Below are positions 1-7,249 of a DNA stretch of 64,000 bases, in pieces. The notes below the pieces were generated by a model. That model saw only the letters and a program-made list of their open reading frames with translations, had not been told where the DNA came from and did not search any database. The position numbers and the translations under genes are program-made. Source of the DNA: Lachnospiraceae bacterium (GTDB lineage Bacteria > Bacillota > Clostridia > Lachnospirales > Lachnospiraceae); NCBI GenBank assembly GCA_017938405.1, contig JAGBBP010000049.1, positions 1 to 64,000 of the forward strand, written 5' to 3'. The first letter of the stretch is position 1. Every line of letters starts with the position of its first letter.

Positions 1-31
1 AAACGTCCCTCCTTTTGCATAGCGATTTGTC

Positions 32-781
32 TTACTTATTGTAGTTAACAATCTTACCGAAATCCGGCTTTAAGCTTGCGCCGCCAACCAAACCACCGTC
101 GATGTTTGCCTGTGCAAACAGCTCCGGTGCGCTTGCTGCGGATACGCTGCCACCGTACTGGATACGGATTGCATCAGCGGTAGCTGCATCGTAAATCTCA
201 GCGATGCAAGCACGAATTGCTGCACATACTTCCTCAGCCTGCTCGGTGGTAGCAACCTTACCGGTACCGATAGCCCAAATCGGCTCGTAAGCGATCACAG
301 CGGTCTTCGCCTGCTCTGCGGTTACGTTTAAGAACGCAATCTTAATCTGCATACGAATCCAATCGATGGTGATGCCCTGCTCTCTCTGGGTCAAGGACTC
401 ACCACAGCAGATAATCGGGGTGATACCGTGCTCGAATGCCTTAAGAACCTTCTTATTTACGGTCTCGTCGGTCTCAGCGAAGTACTCACGTCTCTCAGAA
501 TGTCCGATGATAACGTACTTAACGCCGATATCGGTAAGCATGTTCGGAGCGATTTCGCCGGTGTAAGCGCCGGACTCTTCGTAGAACATGTTCTCTGCAC
601 CGATTTCGATGTTGGTTCCCTTTGCAGCCTCAAGAGCCGGAATCAGGGAGATTGCCGGTACGCAGAATACAACGTCAACTTCGTCGTTCTTTACGAGCGG
701 CTTTAACTCTTCGATTAACTTTACGGTCTCACTCGGAGTCTTATTCATTTTCCAGTTTCCTGCAATAATCTTCTTACGCAT
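32..781 (-). CDS. tpiA: Triosephosphate isomerase
   Basis: Interconverts dihydroxyacetone phosphate and glyceraldehyde 3-phosphate in cytosolic glycolysis. The 249-residue length is normal for the family. It opens with the substrate-lysine motif GNWKMN (Lys about residue 11), has the catalytic-histidine segment IIGHSERR, the catalytic-glutamate segment [11 protein letters not shown], and the phosphate-binding GGSV and GGASL motifs near the C-terminus. The start is preceded by an AAGGAGAAA site. It follows pgk by 11 bases, so gap, pgk and tpiA read as one glycolytic operon. The family call is certain from the motifs; co-transcription is inferred from spacing. Confidence 0.98.
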   Translation of the reverse strand: MRKKIIAGNWKMNKTPSETVKLIEELKPLVKNDEVDVVFCVPAISLIPALEAAKGTNIEIGAENMFYEESGAYTGEIAPNMLTDIGVKYVIIGHSERREYFAETDETVNKKVLKAFEHGITPIICCGESLTQREQGITIDWIRMQIKIAFLNVTAEQAKTAVIAYEPIWAIGTGKVATTEQAEEVCAAIRACIAEIYDAATADAIRIQYGGSVSAASAPELFAQANIDGGLVGGASLKPDFGKIVNYNK

Positions 782-792
782 AAATTTTCTCC

Positions 793-1986
793 TTACTTAT
801 CGTTTGCTGCTGCAACGCCCGGAAGCTCCTTACCCTCAAGGAACTCTAAAGAAGCGCCGCCACCGGTGGAGATGTGGGACATCTTGTCACCGTAACCAAG
901 CTGGTTAACAGCTGCTGCGGAGTCACCGCCACCGATAATGGTGGTAGCATCGATGTTTGCAAGAGCCTCAGCTACAGCGATGGTACCCTTTGCAAAGTTG
1001 GACATTTCGAATACGCCCATCGGTCCGTTCCAAACAACGGTCTTTGCATCCTTAATTGCATTTGCATAAAGTTCACGGGTCTTCTCACCGATATCCAAAC
1101 CTTCCTCGTCTGCTGCGATCTCGCCACGGCCTACGGTATGGAACGGAACATCGTTGGAGAATTCCTTAGCTACAACGGTATCAACCGGAATTAACAACTT
1201 AACGCCGTTCTTCTCAGCCTTTTCCATCATTTCCTTTGCATAGTCAAGGTAATCAGCCTCAAGTAAGGACTTACCTACTTCTTCGCCCATAGCCTTCATG
1301 AAGGTATAAGCCATACCACCACCGATGATTAAGGTATCAACCTTATCAAGGAGGTTGTTGATAACGGAAATCTTAGAGGAAACCTTAGAACCGCCAAGGA
1401 TTGCAACAAACGGACGAACCGGATTGTTTACTGCATTGCCGAGGAAGTCGATTTCCTTCTGCATTAAGTAACCAACTACTGCGGTATCAACATACTCGGT
1501 TACACCAACGTTGGAGCAGTGTGCTCTGTGTGCGGTACCGAATGCATCGTTTACGAAAACGTCACAAAGGGAAGCAAGTTCCTTGGAGAAAGCTTCTCCG
1601 TTCTTGGTCTCTTCTGCTCTGTAACGAGTATTCTCTAAAAGAACAACATCGCCGTCCTTCATAGCTGCTACAGCTGCCTTTGCGTTGTCACCAACTACGG
1701 TTGCATCTGCTGCGAACTTAACTTCCTGGCCGAGAAGCTTAGATAAAGCTACTGCTACCGGTGCTAAAGATAACTCCGGCTTCGGCTCTCCCTTCGGCTT
1801 ACCCAGGTGGGAACAAAGGATTAACTTGCCGCCGTCATTGATTAACTTCTTAAGAGTCGGAAGAGCTGCTACCAGACGGGTATCGTCGGTAATCTGGCCA
1901 TCCTTTAACGGTACGTTGAAATCACAACGAACTAAAACTCTTTTGCCCTTTACATTGATATCATCAACAGACTTCTTGTTTAACAT
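793..1986 (-). CDS. pgk: Phosphoglycerate kinase
   Basis: Transfers phosphate from 1,3-bisphosphoglycerate to ADP, giving ATP and 3-phosphoglycerate. The protein is 397 residues, the usual length. It begins [20 protein letters not shown], has the substrate motif RCDFNVPL, and ends with the nucleotide-binding GGGDSAAA and [13 protein letters not shown] motifs. An in-frame ATG 63 codons upstream is not used in my call: that extension encodes no known domain, lies in the hairpin-rich leader, and an AAAGGAGA ribosome site sits just before the chosen ATG. The gene lies between gap and tpiA on the same strand. Confidence 0.97.
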   Translation of the reverse strand: MLNKKSVDDINVKGKRVLVRCDFNVPLKDGQITDDTRLVAALPTLKKLINDGGKLILCSHLGKPKGEPKPELSLAPVAVALSKLLGQEVKFAADATVVGDNAKAAVAAMKDGDVVLLENTRYRAEETKNGEAFSKELASLCDVFVNDAFGTAHRAHCSNVGVTEYVDTAVVGYLMQKEIDFLGNAVNNPVRPFVAILGGSKVSSKISVINNLLDKVDTLIIGGGMAYTFMKAMGEEVGKSLLEADYLDYAKEMMEKAEKNGVKLLIPVDTVVAKEFSNDVPFHTVGRGEIAADEEGLDIGEKTRELYANAIKDAKTVVWNGPMGVFEMSNFAKGTIAVAEALANIDATTIIGGGDSAAAVNQLGYGDKMSHISTGGGASLEFLEGKELPGVAAANDK

Positions 1987-2176
1987 GATGAATCTCCTTT
2001 CAAGATAAATATTTAAGGGTCCGGTCCATAGTAGACCGGACCCGCTTGGATCAAAGTTATTTAACTCCATAGAGTCCGCTTGCGGACTCTCGCGCCGAGC
2101 GCGGTCGCTTGCGACATATTCCAATCGCGCGAGTGCGCATCCTGCGGAGCAAATTTGCTTTATGGAATAAAGCAAA
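1987..2176 (-). repeat. Hairpin array between gap and pgk
   Basis: This 190-base spacer inside a glycolytic operon is packed with short perfect inverted repeats. Read on the minus strand they are a 12-bp stem overlapping the gap stop codon (2152-2163 with 2167-2178), a GTCGCAAGCGAC hairpin, a CGCGC/GCGCG hairpin, a 9-bp stem (2071-2079 with 2082-2090), and the strong 10-bp stem listed separately. Base composition is richer in GC than the flanking genes. It could act as an RNA processing or stabilising region that sets the gap:pgk ratio, or be a decayed repetitive extragenic element. No database repeat family can be named from sequence alone. Confidence 0.7.
2017..2043 (-). terminator. Strong 10-bp hairpin before pgk (attenuator or processing stem)
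   Basis: A perfect stem, GGGTCCGGTC paired with GACCGGACCC around a 7-base loop, lies about 30 bases before the pgk start. On the minus strand it is followed by TTAAATATTTAT, which is U-rich but not a clean U-run. It may therefore be a partial terminator between gap and pgk, or an mRNA 5'-end stabiliser. Confidence 0.5.
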
Positions 2177-3193
2177 TTATGCTAACTCAGCGAAGTACTT
2201 AATGGTTCTAACCATCTGGCTGGTGTAGGAGTTCTCGTTATCGTACCAGGAAACAACCTGTACCTGATAGGTATCCTCATCGATCTTGCTAACCATGGTC
2301 TGGGTAGCATCGAAAAGGGAACCGTAGGTGATACCAACGATATCGGAGGAAACAAGCTCTTCCTCGGTGTAACCGAAGGATGCGGAAGAAGCTGCCTTCA
2401 TAGCTGCGTTGATGCCTTCCTTGGTAACGTCCTTACCCTTAACAACTGCAACAAGGATGGTGGTGGAACCGGTCGGAACCGGAACTCTCTGAGCAGAGCC
2501 GATAAGCTTGCCGTTTAACTCCGGAATTACAAGGCCGATTGCCTTTGCAGCACCGGTGCTGTTCGGAACGATGTTCACAGCGCCTGCACGAGCTCTTCTT
2601 AAGTCACCCTTTCTGTGCGGACCGTCAAGAATCATCTGGTCGCCGGTGTAAGCGTGAATGGTGCTCATGATACCGCTCTGAATCGGAGCGTAGTCATTTA
2701 ATGCCTTAGCCATCGGAGCTAAGCAGTTGGTGGTACAAGAAGCAGCGGAGATGATGTTATCCTCAGCCTTTAAGGTCTTCTCGTTTACGCTGAATACAAC
2801 GGTCGGGAGATCGTTACCAGCCGGAGCGGAAATAACAACCTTCTTTGCACCTGCATTGATATGAGCCATGGACTTCTCCTTGGAGCAGTAGAAACCGGTA
2901 CACTCAAGAACTACGTCTACACCGATCTCACCCCACGGAAGATTTGCTGCGTCCTTCTCTGCATAAATCTTGATGGTCTTGCCATCAACGGTGATGGAAT
3001 CCTCACCTGCTACTACGGTATCGCCGAGAGCGTATCTGCCCTGTGCGGAATCGTACTTTAACAAGTGTGCCAACATCTTCGGGCTGGTTAAGTCGTTGAT
3101 TGCAACGATCTCGTAACCCTCTGCTCCGAACATCTGTCTGAATGCAAGACGTCCGATACGACCAAAGCCGTTAATTGCTACTTTTACTGCCAT
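2177..3193 (-). CDS. gap: Glyceraldehyde-3-phosphate dehydrogenase
   Basis: Oxidises and phosphorylates glyceraldehyde 3-phosphate using NAD+. The 338-residue protein starts with the Rossmann motif INGFGRIGR, carries the active-site segment [15 protein letters not shown] (nucleophile Cys about residue 152), and ends with the conserved SWYDNENSY. An AGGAGG-type site precedes the ATG. It is the first gene of gap-pgk-tpiA and has its own sigma-A promoter about 110 bases upstream. No frameshift or missing catalytic residue is seen. Confidence 0.98.
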   Translation of the reverse strand: MAVKVAINGFGRIGRLAFRQMFGAEGYEIVAINDLTSPKMLAHLLKYDSAQGRYALGDTVVAGEDSITVDGKTIKIYAEKDAANLPWGEIGVDVVLECTGFYCSKEKSMAHINAGAKKVVISAPAGNDLPTVVFSVNEKTLKAEDNIISAASCTTNCLAPMAKALNDYAPIQSGIMSTIHAYTGDQMILDGPHRKGDLRRARAGAVNIVPNSTGAAKAIGLVIPELNGKLIGSAQRVPVPTGSTTILVAVVKGKDVTKEGINAAMKAASSASFGYTEEELVSSDIVGITYGSLFDATQTMVSKIDEDTYQVQVVSWYDNENSYTSQMVRTIKYFAELA

Positions 3194-3298
3194 TTTAAAT
3201 GTCCTCCTGTAAAAAGTTTTTCATTATTGAAAGGTTTGTCATTTTTTTGTCAATCCATAAGACAGACCAAAATGACTTGCCCTAACGAACCAATACAT

Positions 3299-3327
3299 AT
3301 TGTACCTAATCTGTTAAAAAATATCAA
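3299..3327 (-). promoter_or_regulatory. Sigma-A promoter of gap
   Basis: On the minus strand, TTGATA and TACAAT are separated by exactly 17 bases. Transcription should start near 3292, giving a roughly 100-base leader. That leader contains two closely spaced TGACAAA repeats that could be a regulator site. Confidence 0.75.
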
Positions 3328-3347
3328 GTACTATTTTAAAAAAATAA

Positions 3348-3884
3348 TTATTTGTCCACCGTTCCGAGTTTTCGAAAAGGAAAAATCCGAATCACAATCT
3401 TTCCTCCGATCCGGGATAACGGTACTGTTCCCACGCTGGAAGAACGACTGTCTATACTGACTGCCCTGTTATCGCCCAGAACAAAATACTCTTCTTCTCC
3501 CAACAATACGGGCTCTGCCGCAATACCTGCGGTTTCCATTTCGGAGGAACCGAAGGATTCTTCCAAAGGTTCACCGTTAATCAGTATGGTTTGTCCTTTA
3601 ATCTGAACGGTTTCTCCCGGCAATCCGATGATTCGCTTGATATAGTATTTGTCCTCTTCTTTGAATTCCTCATTCGGATAAAACACAATGATATCAAACC
3701 GGTCAAGAGCGCCGAAATACCTCGAAACCTTCTCCACAAGAAGATTGTCCTGATTCTGTAGTGTCGTTTCCATGGATCCGCCGTCTACAATAACACGCTC
3801 CATTACATATCGCGGAACTCCGAACAGTAACAATGCGGAAATAACCAGAAAAGCGATTCCTTCCGCAATTTTTTTCTTCTTCAT
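3348..3884 (-). CDS. lepB: Signal peptidase I
   Basis: Membrane-bound serine protease that removes signal peptides from exported proteins. From the chosen ATG it is 178 residues: a single N-terminal membrane segment (residues about 7-23), the nucleophile motif GGSMETTL (Ser37), the general-base motif YYIKRIIGLPGE (Lys83), and the LGDNR box. The longer frame starting 40 codons upstream runs through the end of rpoZ, so I reject it. The gap to rpoZ is 7 bases, which suggests translational coupling; the ribosome site is weak. Finding lepB next to rpoZ is not the commonest arrangement. Confidence 0.93.
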   Translation of the reverse strand: MKKKKIAEGIAFLVISALLLFGVPRYVMERVIVDGGSMETTLQNQDNLLVEKVSRYFGALDRFDIIVFYPNEEFKEEDKYYIKRIIGLPGETVQIKGQTILINGEPLEESFGSSEMETAGIAAEPVLLGEEEYFVLGDNRAVSIDSRSSSVGTVPLSRIGGKIVIRIFPFRKLGTVDK

Positions 3885-3891
3885 GGTAGCT

Positions 3892-4131
3892 CTATTCTTC
3901 CTCTTCGTCTCCAACGATTTTAACTTTTCCCTGATATACTTCTTCCACGGCGATAGAAAGCGGCTTATCGCACTTTGCTTCCGCATACGGTTCCGCACCG
4001 TCAATAATCTGACGTGCTCTCTTTGCGGTAGCCAATACTACGGAATAACGGCTGTTTACTACCGGATGCTCTCCCGGCTCAACCTCACTGTTTAATACCT
4101 GCATTAAATCTGCATAAGATGGATGTAACAT
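3892..4131 (-). CDS. rpoZ: RNA polymerase omega subunit
   Basis: Small subunit that helps assemble and stabilise RNA polymerase. The 79-residue protein begins MLHPSYADLMQ and includes the characteristic NSRYSVVLATAKRARQI helix, with an acidic C-terminal tail. A GGAGAACC site lies before this ATG; the in-frame extension of 22 codons upstream is not omega-like. It follows remA with a 46-base gap and precedes lepB. The gene usually found here before rpoZ, guanylate kinase, is absent. Confidence 0.94.
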   Translation of the reverse strand: MLHPSYADLMQVLNSEVEPGEHPVVNSRYSVVLATAKRARQIIDGAEPYAEAKCDKPLSIAVEEVYQGKVKIVGDEEEE

Positions 4132-4177
4132 ACTTGGTTCTCCTTCCATAACTTCTATTTTTCGGCTTTCGCCTATT

Positions 4178-4426
4178 CTACTGTTCCATACGGTCATTCA
4201 CACGACCTGCAATGGTTTCCGGCAACAAGGCCGATAACACAATATATCCGCCGTCCGTTACGATTACGGACTTACATTTTCGTCCGCAGGTAGCATCCAG
4301 ACAACGTTCCGTATCCTTTGCATTCTGTACCATCCGGCGTACCGGAGACGCTTCCGGCTTTACCACCCCGATGATTTTCGCGGCATTCACCATATTGCCG
4401 AAGCCGATGGGTATCATACGCTCCAT
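4178..4426 (-). CDS. remA: RemA/DUF370 family regulator
   Basis: Small DNA-binding protein of the DUF370 family. In Bacillus its relative RemA activates matrix and osmoprotection genes. This 82-residue copy has the family start IGFGNMVNAAKIIGVVKPEASPVRR and the central TDGGYIVLSALLPETIAGR. In clostridia it usually lies in yicC-remA-gmk-rpoZ; here it follows yicC by 14 bases and is followed directly by rpoZ. The family is certain; its regulon in this organism is unknown. Confidence 0.92.
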   Translation of the reverse strand: MERMIPIGFGNMVNAAKIIGVVKPEASPVRRMVQNAKDTERCLDATCGRKCKSVIVTDGGYIVLSALLPETIAGRVNDRMEQ

Positions 4427-4440
4427 ATCATCACGCTCCG

Positions 4441-5319
4441 TTACTCAATATTCTGAATCTGCTCACGAATCTTCTCAATCTCGGTCTTTAAGTCGATAGC
4501 GATATTGGATACCGTAATATCGTTTGCTTTGGACAAGATCGTATTTGCCTCACGATTCATCTCCTGGGCAACGAAATCCAGCTTACGACCGATATTCTCT
4601 CCCTGCTTAAAGGTATCTAACATATTTGCCACGTGACTGCGAAGGCGTACCGTCTCCTCGTCCGTACAAATCTTATCCGCATAAATCGTAATCTCGGTAG
4701 CAAGAACACGCTCGTCAATCTTCGTATCTCCCAGTACCTCTGCCACCTTATCCGTCAGCTTCTGACGATACTCCGCCATAATCTGCGGGGAACGTTCCTC
4801 TACCGCCGCAACAAGCTCGGACACCTTCTCACACTTTGCGGTCAAATCCTCACGAAGACGCTCGCCTTCCGCGATACGGGTCTCCACAAACTGCTCGCAG
4901 GCTCCCTTTACCGCACGCTCCAGCAAACTGTACAGTGCTTCTTCATCCTGCTGCTCACTCTCAATGGTTAACACCTCCGGATAACGGGAAAGACCGGAAA
5001 TCCGAATATCGTTCTCAATCGGGAACTCCTCTGCCATACGCATCAGAATGTCATAATATTCCTTTGCAAGCTCTGCGTTATACTTTACGCAACCCTTTCC
5101 TTCCGTCTCGTCCTCGTAGGAAACGAAAACATCCACCTTACCGCGACTGATGTACTGCTTCAAAACGTTACGTACCATCACATCACACACATTCAGGCGC
5201 TTCGGCAACTTCACGGAAAACTCACTGTAACGGTGATTTACCGCCTTCATCTCAACGGTAACCTTCCGTCCTTCTTCCGCTAATTCGCATCTGCCGAAAC
5301 CGGTCATACTCTTAATCAT
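4441..5319 (-). CDS. yicC: YicC-family endoribonuclease
   Basis: YicC/YloC proteins are endoribonucleases linked to stationary phase and small-RNA decay. The 292-residue product starts MIKSMTGFGR, the family signature, has the central KLPKRLN region, and ends with the conserved REANTILSKAND and EIEKIREQIQNIE. The start is set by an AAAGGAG site 6 bases upstream; an in-frame ATG 19 codons earlier is not supported. It leads the yicC-remA-rpoZ-lepB operon from a consensus promoter. Confidence 0.95.
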   Translation of the reverse strand: MIKSMTGFGRCELAEEGRKVTVEMKAVNHRYSEFSVKLPKRLNVCDVMVRNVLKQYISRGKVDVFVSYEDETEGKGCVKYNAELAKEYYDILMRMAEEFPIENDIRISGLSRYPEVLTIESEQQDEEALYSLLERAVKGACEQFVETRIAEGERLREDLTAKCEKVSELVAAVEERSPQIMAEYRQKLTDKVAEVLGDTKIDERVLATEITIYADKICTDEETVRLRSHVANMLDTFKQGENIGRKLDFVAQEMNREANTILSKANDITVSNIAIDLKTEIEKIREQIQNIE

Positions 5320-5379
5320 GGCGGCTCCTTTCTCCGTGGGTATCCCACCGTATGCGCATAAATACGCATTATCCAATTA

Positions 5380-5408
5380 ATTATATAGTGGATTTCTAAA
5401 AAAGTCAA
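5380..5408 (-). promoter_or_regulatory. Sigma-A promoter of yicC operon
   Basis: Minus strand TTGACT, 17-base spacer, TATAAT. It lies about 60 bases before the yicC ATG and should drive yicC-remA-rpoZ-lepB. Confidence 0.85.
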
Positions 5409-5460
5409 GCAATGGAAAAGATTTTTCCATCAGCCGGTGTCACAAATTATTTCCGAAAGA

Positions 5461-5500
5461 AAAGCCGCGATACAGAGTTTTCCTCACATACCGCGACTTT
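5461..5500 (-). terminator. Terminator after the 26-residue membrane peptide gene
   Basis: AAAGTCGCGGTA on the minus strand pairs, with G-U pairs, with TATCGCGGCTTT across a 16-base loop and is followed by TTTCTTT. It separates the upstream small gene from the yicC promoter. Confidence 0.65.
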
Positions 5501-5534
5501 TCATTCTTCTTATCTTTCAATCAAAAAACTTCCG

Positions 5535-5615
5535 CTATATTGTCAGGTACAGAACAAAAGCAAAAATCCCAAGAATCATGGCGTATATTCCCAATATACT
5601 TTCTTCTTTTTTCAT
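5535..5615 (-). CDS. 26-residue single-pass membrane peptide
   Basis: A very short reading frame with a strong GGGAGGGGAG ribosome site 6 bases before its ATG. The product starts MKKEES and continues with a 20-residue hydrophobic segment, LGIYAMILGIFAFVLYLT, then ends. It has its own promoter (TATAAT box about 30 bases upstream) and its own terminator, so it looks like a stand-alone small-protein gene. It lies downstream of a sigma/anti-sigma pair on the same strand and might be an accessory of that system, but nothing in its sequence reveals a function. I do not recognise a family. Confidence 0.6.
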   Translation of the reverse strand: MKKEESILGIYAMILGIFAFVLYLTI

Positions 5616-5622
5616 TTTTACT

Positions 5623-5676
5623 CCCCTCCCATGTGAAATAATACCATTATAGTATCACATGCGGAGGGGTTTGTCA
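5623..5676 (-). promoter_or_regulatory. Promoter inside an inverted repeat, upstream of the 26-residue gene
   Basis: Minus-strand TATAAT (5646-5651) with a weak TGACAA 19 bases upstream. The -10 box lies in the loop of a 14-bp inverted repeat: CCCCTCCCATGTGA (5623-5636) against its complement (5655-5669, one extra base). The downstream arm contains the ribosome site. The repeat could be an operator, or an RNA stem hiding the ribosome site if transcription starts further upstream. Confidence 0.55.
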
Positions 5677-5687
5677 TTAGATTGTTT

Positions 5688-6587
5688 TTAAAACTGCTCA
5701 CACCACTGAAGCAAAATCTCTTTCGCCCGCGTATAATCTTCCGGGTAATACAGAAGGCTCAATTCATAATACATTGCTCCGTCTACCAATGCTCCCACCA
5801 TCCAGCGATTTCCTCCGGCGCCCTCTTCATATTCTTCATATACAAATACCGCGGTCTTTCCGCTTGCGGTAACATGCTCCTCGCTCCGGTAATCCGGCTT
5901 CAGTTGCACTGCCTCAAAATAATCCTTGGAATGCCGAATTCCGGTGCCCTGGATTGAAATCGGACTTTCTTCGGTAAATACCGCTGCTATTTCATTTATA
6001 GAAATATCACCCTCGTCGGCTCGGACAAACAAAGATACCTCACCGAGATTTCCCTCCGTATCTCCGATGACACGGACATTGACCTCTTCTACCGTTCCCG
6101 GAACCTTCGTTTCCTTCATTCCCTCATAACCGATGTAGGTTCTTGCTTCCTCTACGGTTTCAAATTGCTTTAACCAGCTTGGGTATGTCTGACTGTAATC
6201 TTCCTCTGCCATATAGTCCCGTAAAAAACCTTCCACTTCCTGAATTTCACCGGTCAGTTCGTCTTTCGAAATCCGTTCCGTCTCTGTCATCAGCGAAAAA
6301 CCATGACTGTCTTTATCTTCACTCTTTGTGAACTGTAATACTCCCAGCTTTGCCGCATAAGCCACTCCACCGCCGCAAAGAAGTATTGCCGCTGTTGCCG
6401 CCACTGCCCACTTCACTGCAGTTTTGCCAAAGTTTCCGAAGCGCACCTTTTTTGCACCCGTTCCGTTCTTTTCCTCCGTCTCTTCTGTTACCGATGCAAG
6501 TCTTGTCTCATAACACTTCTCAAGCCATTCTTCCGGTAAATCATTCATTGCCTTTAATACATCCGTTTCCTTCATTTTCTCTGTCAT
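5688..6587 (-). CDS. Single-pass membrane protein, probable anti-sigma factor
   Basis: The 299-residue protein has a cytoplasmic N-terminus of about 55 residues, one membrane segment (about 57-77, AVKWAVAATAAILLCGGGVAYAA in part), and an extracellular domain of about 220 residues rich in acidic residues. Its ATG overlaps the stop of the sigma factor gene (ATGA), with AAAGGAGG before it, so the two are translationally coupled. Topology and coupling fit an anti-sigma factor or sensor for that sigma factor, as in other clostridial ECF pairs. The role is inferred from context; no zinc-binding anti-sigma motif is visible. Confidence 0.7.
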   Translation of the reverse strand: MTEKMKETDVLKAMNDLPEEWLEKCYETRLASVTEETEEKNGTGAKKVRFGNFGKTAVKWAVAATAAILLCGGGVAYAAKLGVLQFTKSEDKDSHGFSLMTETERISKDELTGEIQEVEGFLRDYMAEEDYSQTYPSWLKQFETVEEARTYIGYEGMKETKVPGTVEEVNVRVIGDTEGNLGEVSLFVRADEGDISINEIAAVFTEESPISIQGTGIRHSKDYFEAVQLKPDYRSEEHVTASGKTAVFVYEEYEEGAGGNRWMVGALVDGAMYYELSLLYYPEDYTRAKEILLQWCEQF

Positions 6588-7126
6588 ATCGCATCCTCCT
6601 TTTTTAATTCATTCCATAACTGCTTCCGCAGGCGAAACAAAATACTCTTTACTTTGCTTTCCCGGTATCCGAAATCCTCTGCCAGTTCCTTTACGGATTC
6701 GCCGTACCAATACCTTCGAAGAAACAGCTTCCGCTTTTCTTCCGGTAACTCTCCTAAAAACTTTATCAGCAGTTCCCGAATCCCTGATTCATCCTTGGTT
6801 AAGGCATTATCCGAGATGCACTCCATCAGCTCCGCAGAAAGCTCCACCACCACGGCACTGCGCTTTGCCGCCTTGTCCCGTTCTATTTTGTTTAAGGCCA
6901 GATTCCGGCAAATCTTTGCCGCGTAAGCAAACAAGTACTCCGGCCGGTTCGGCGGCACACTGTTCCACACCGCCAGATAAGTATCATTGAGACATTCCTC
7001 GGCATCTTCTTCCGAAACCATACGATTCGCCAGTGTCTTTAAGCGGGTACCGTACTTTCGCTCCAATTCCGAAAGTGCCTGCTCCTTTCGCTCCCAAAAG
7101 AGCGTAAGAATTTCATCGTCTTCCAT
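6584..7126 (-). CDS. ECF-type RNA polymerase sigma factor
   Basis: The 180-residue protein has sigma-70 region 2 (residues about 15-85, including SEEDAEECLNDTYLAVWNSV) and region 4 with a helix-turn-helix (ELPEEKRKLFLRRYWYGESV, then KELAEDFGYRESKVKSILFR). It lacks regions 1 and 3, as ECF factors do. The start is fixed by AAAGGAGGAAACGGG before ATG; the frame extends 25 codons upstream without support. It overlaps the membrane-protein gene downstream. A TGCAACC motif about 45 bases upstream resembles an ECF -35 element and suggests self-activation, which is an inference. Confidence 0.88.
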   Translation of the reverse strand: MEDDEILTLFWERKEQALSELERKYGTRLKTLANRMVSEEDAEECLNDTYLAVWNSVPPNRPEYLFAYAAKICRNLALNKIERDKAAKRSAVVVELSAELMECISDNALTKDESGIRELLIKFLGELPEEKRKLFLRRYWYGESVKELAEDFGYRESKVKSILFRLRKQLWNELKKEDAI

Positions 7127-7201
7127 CCCGTTTCCTCCTTTCACCTTAATAAACAGAAAAACATGTAGGTAGGTTGCACGTAATTTAAAAATATATAACA
7201 A

Positions 7202-7230
7202 AGAGGCCGTCTTTCGACGACCTCCTCTTA
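7202..7230 (-). terminator. Terminator after pheT
   Basis: AAGAGG-AGGTCGTC pairs with GACGGCC-TCTT around a GAAA loop, followed by TTTGTT and a U-rich stretch on the minus strand. Confidence 0.75.
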
Positions 7231-7249
7231 CTTTTTCTATAAAGTTTTC

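Noticed and set aside
428..706. Open frames antisense to tpiA and pgk
   Set aside because: They are shadows of conserved coding sequence and show no homology or ribosome site.
1987..2175. 63-residue N-terminal extension of phosphoglycerate kinase
   Set aside because: It reads through the hairpin array, has no ribosome site, and the normal PGK start with AAAGGAGA lies downstream.
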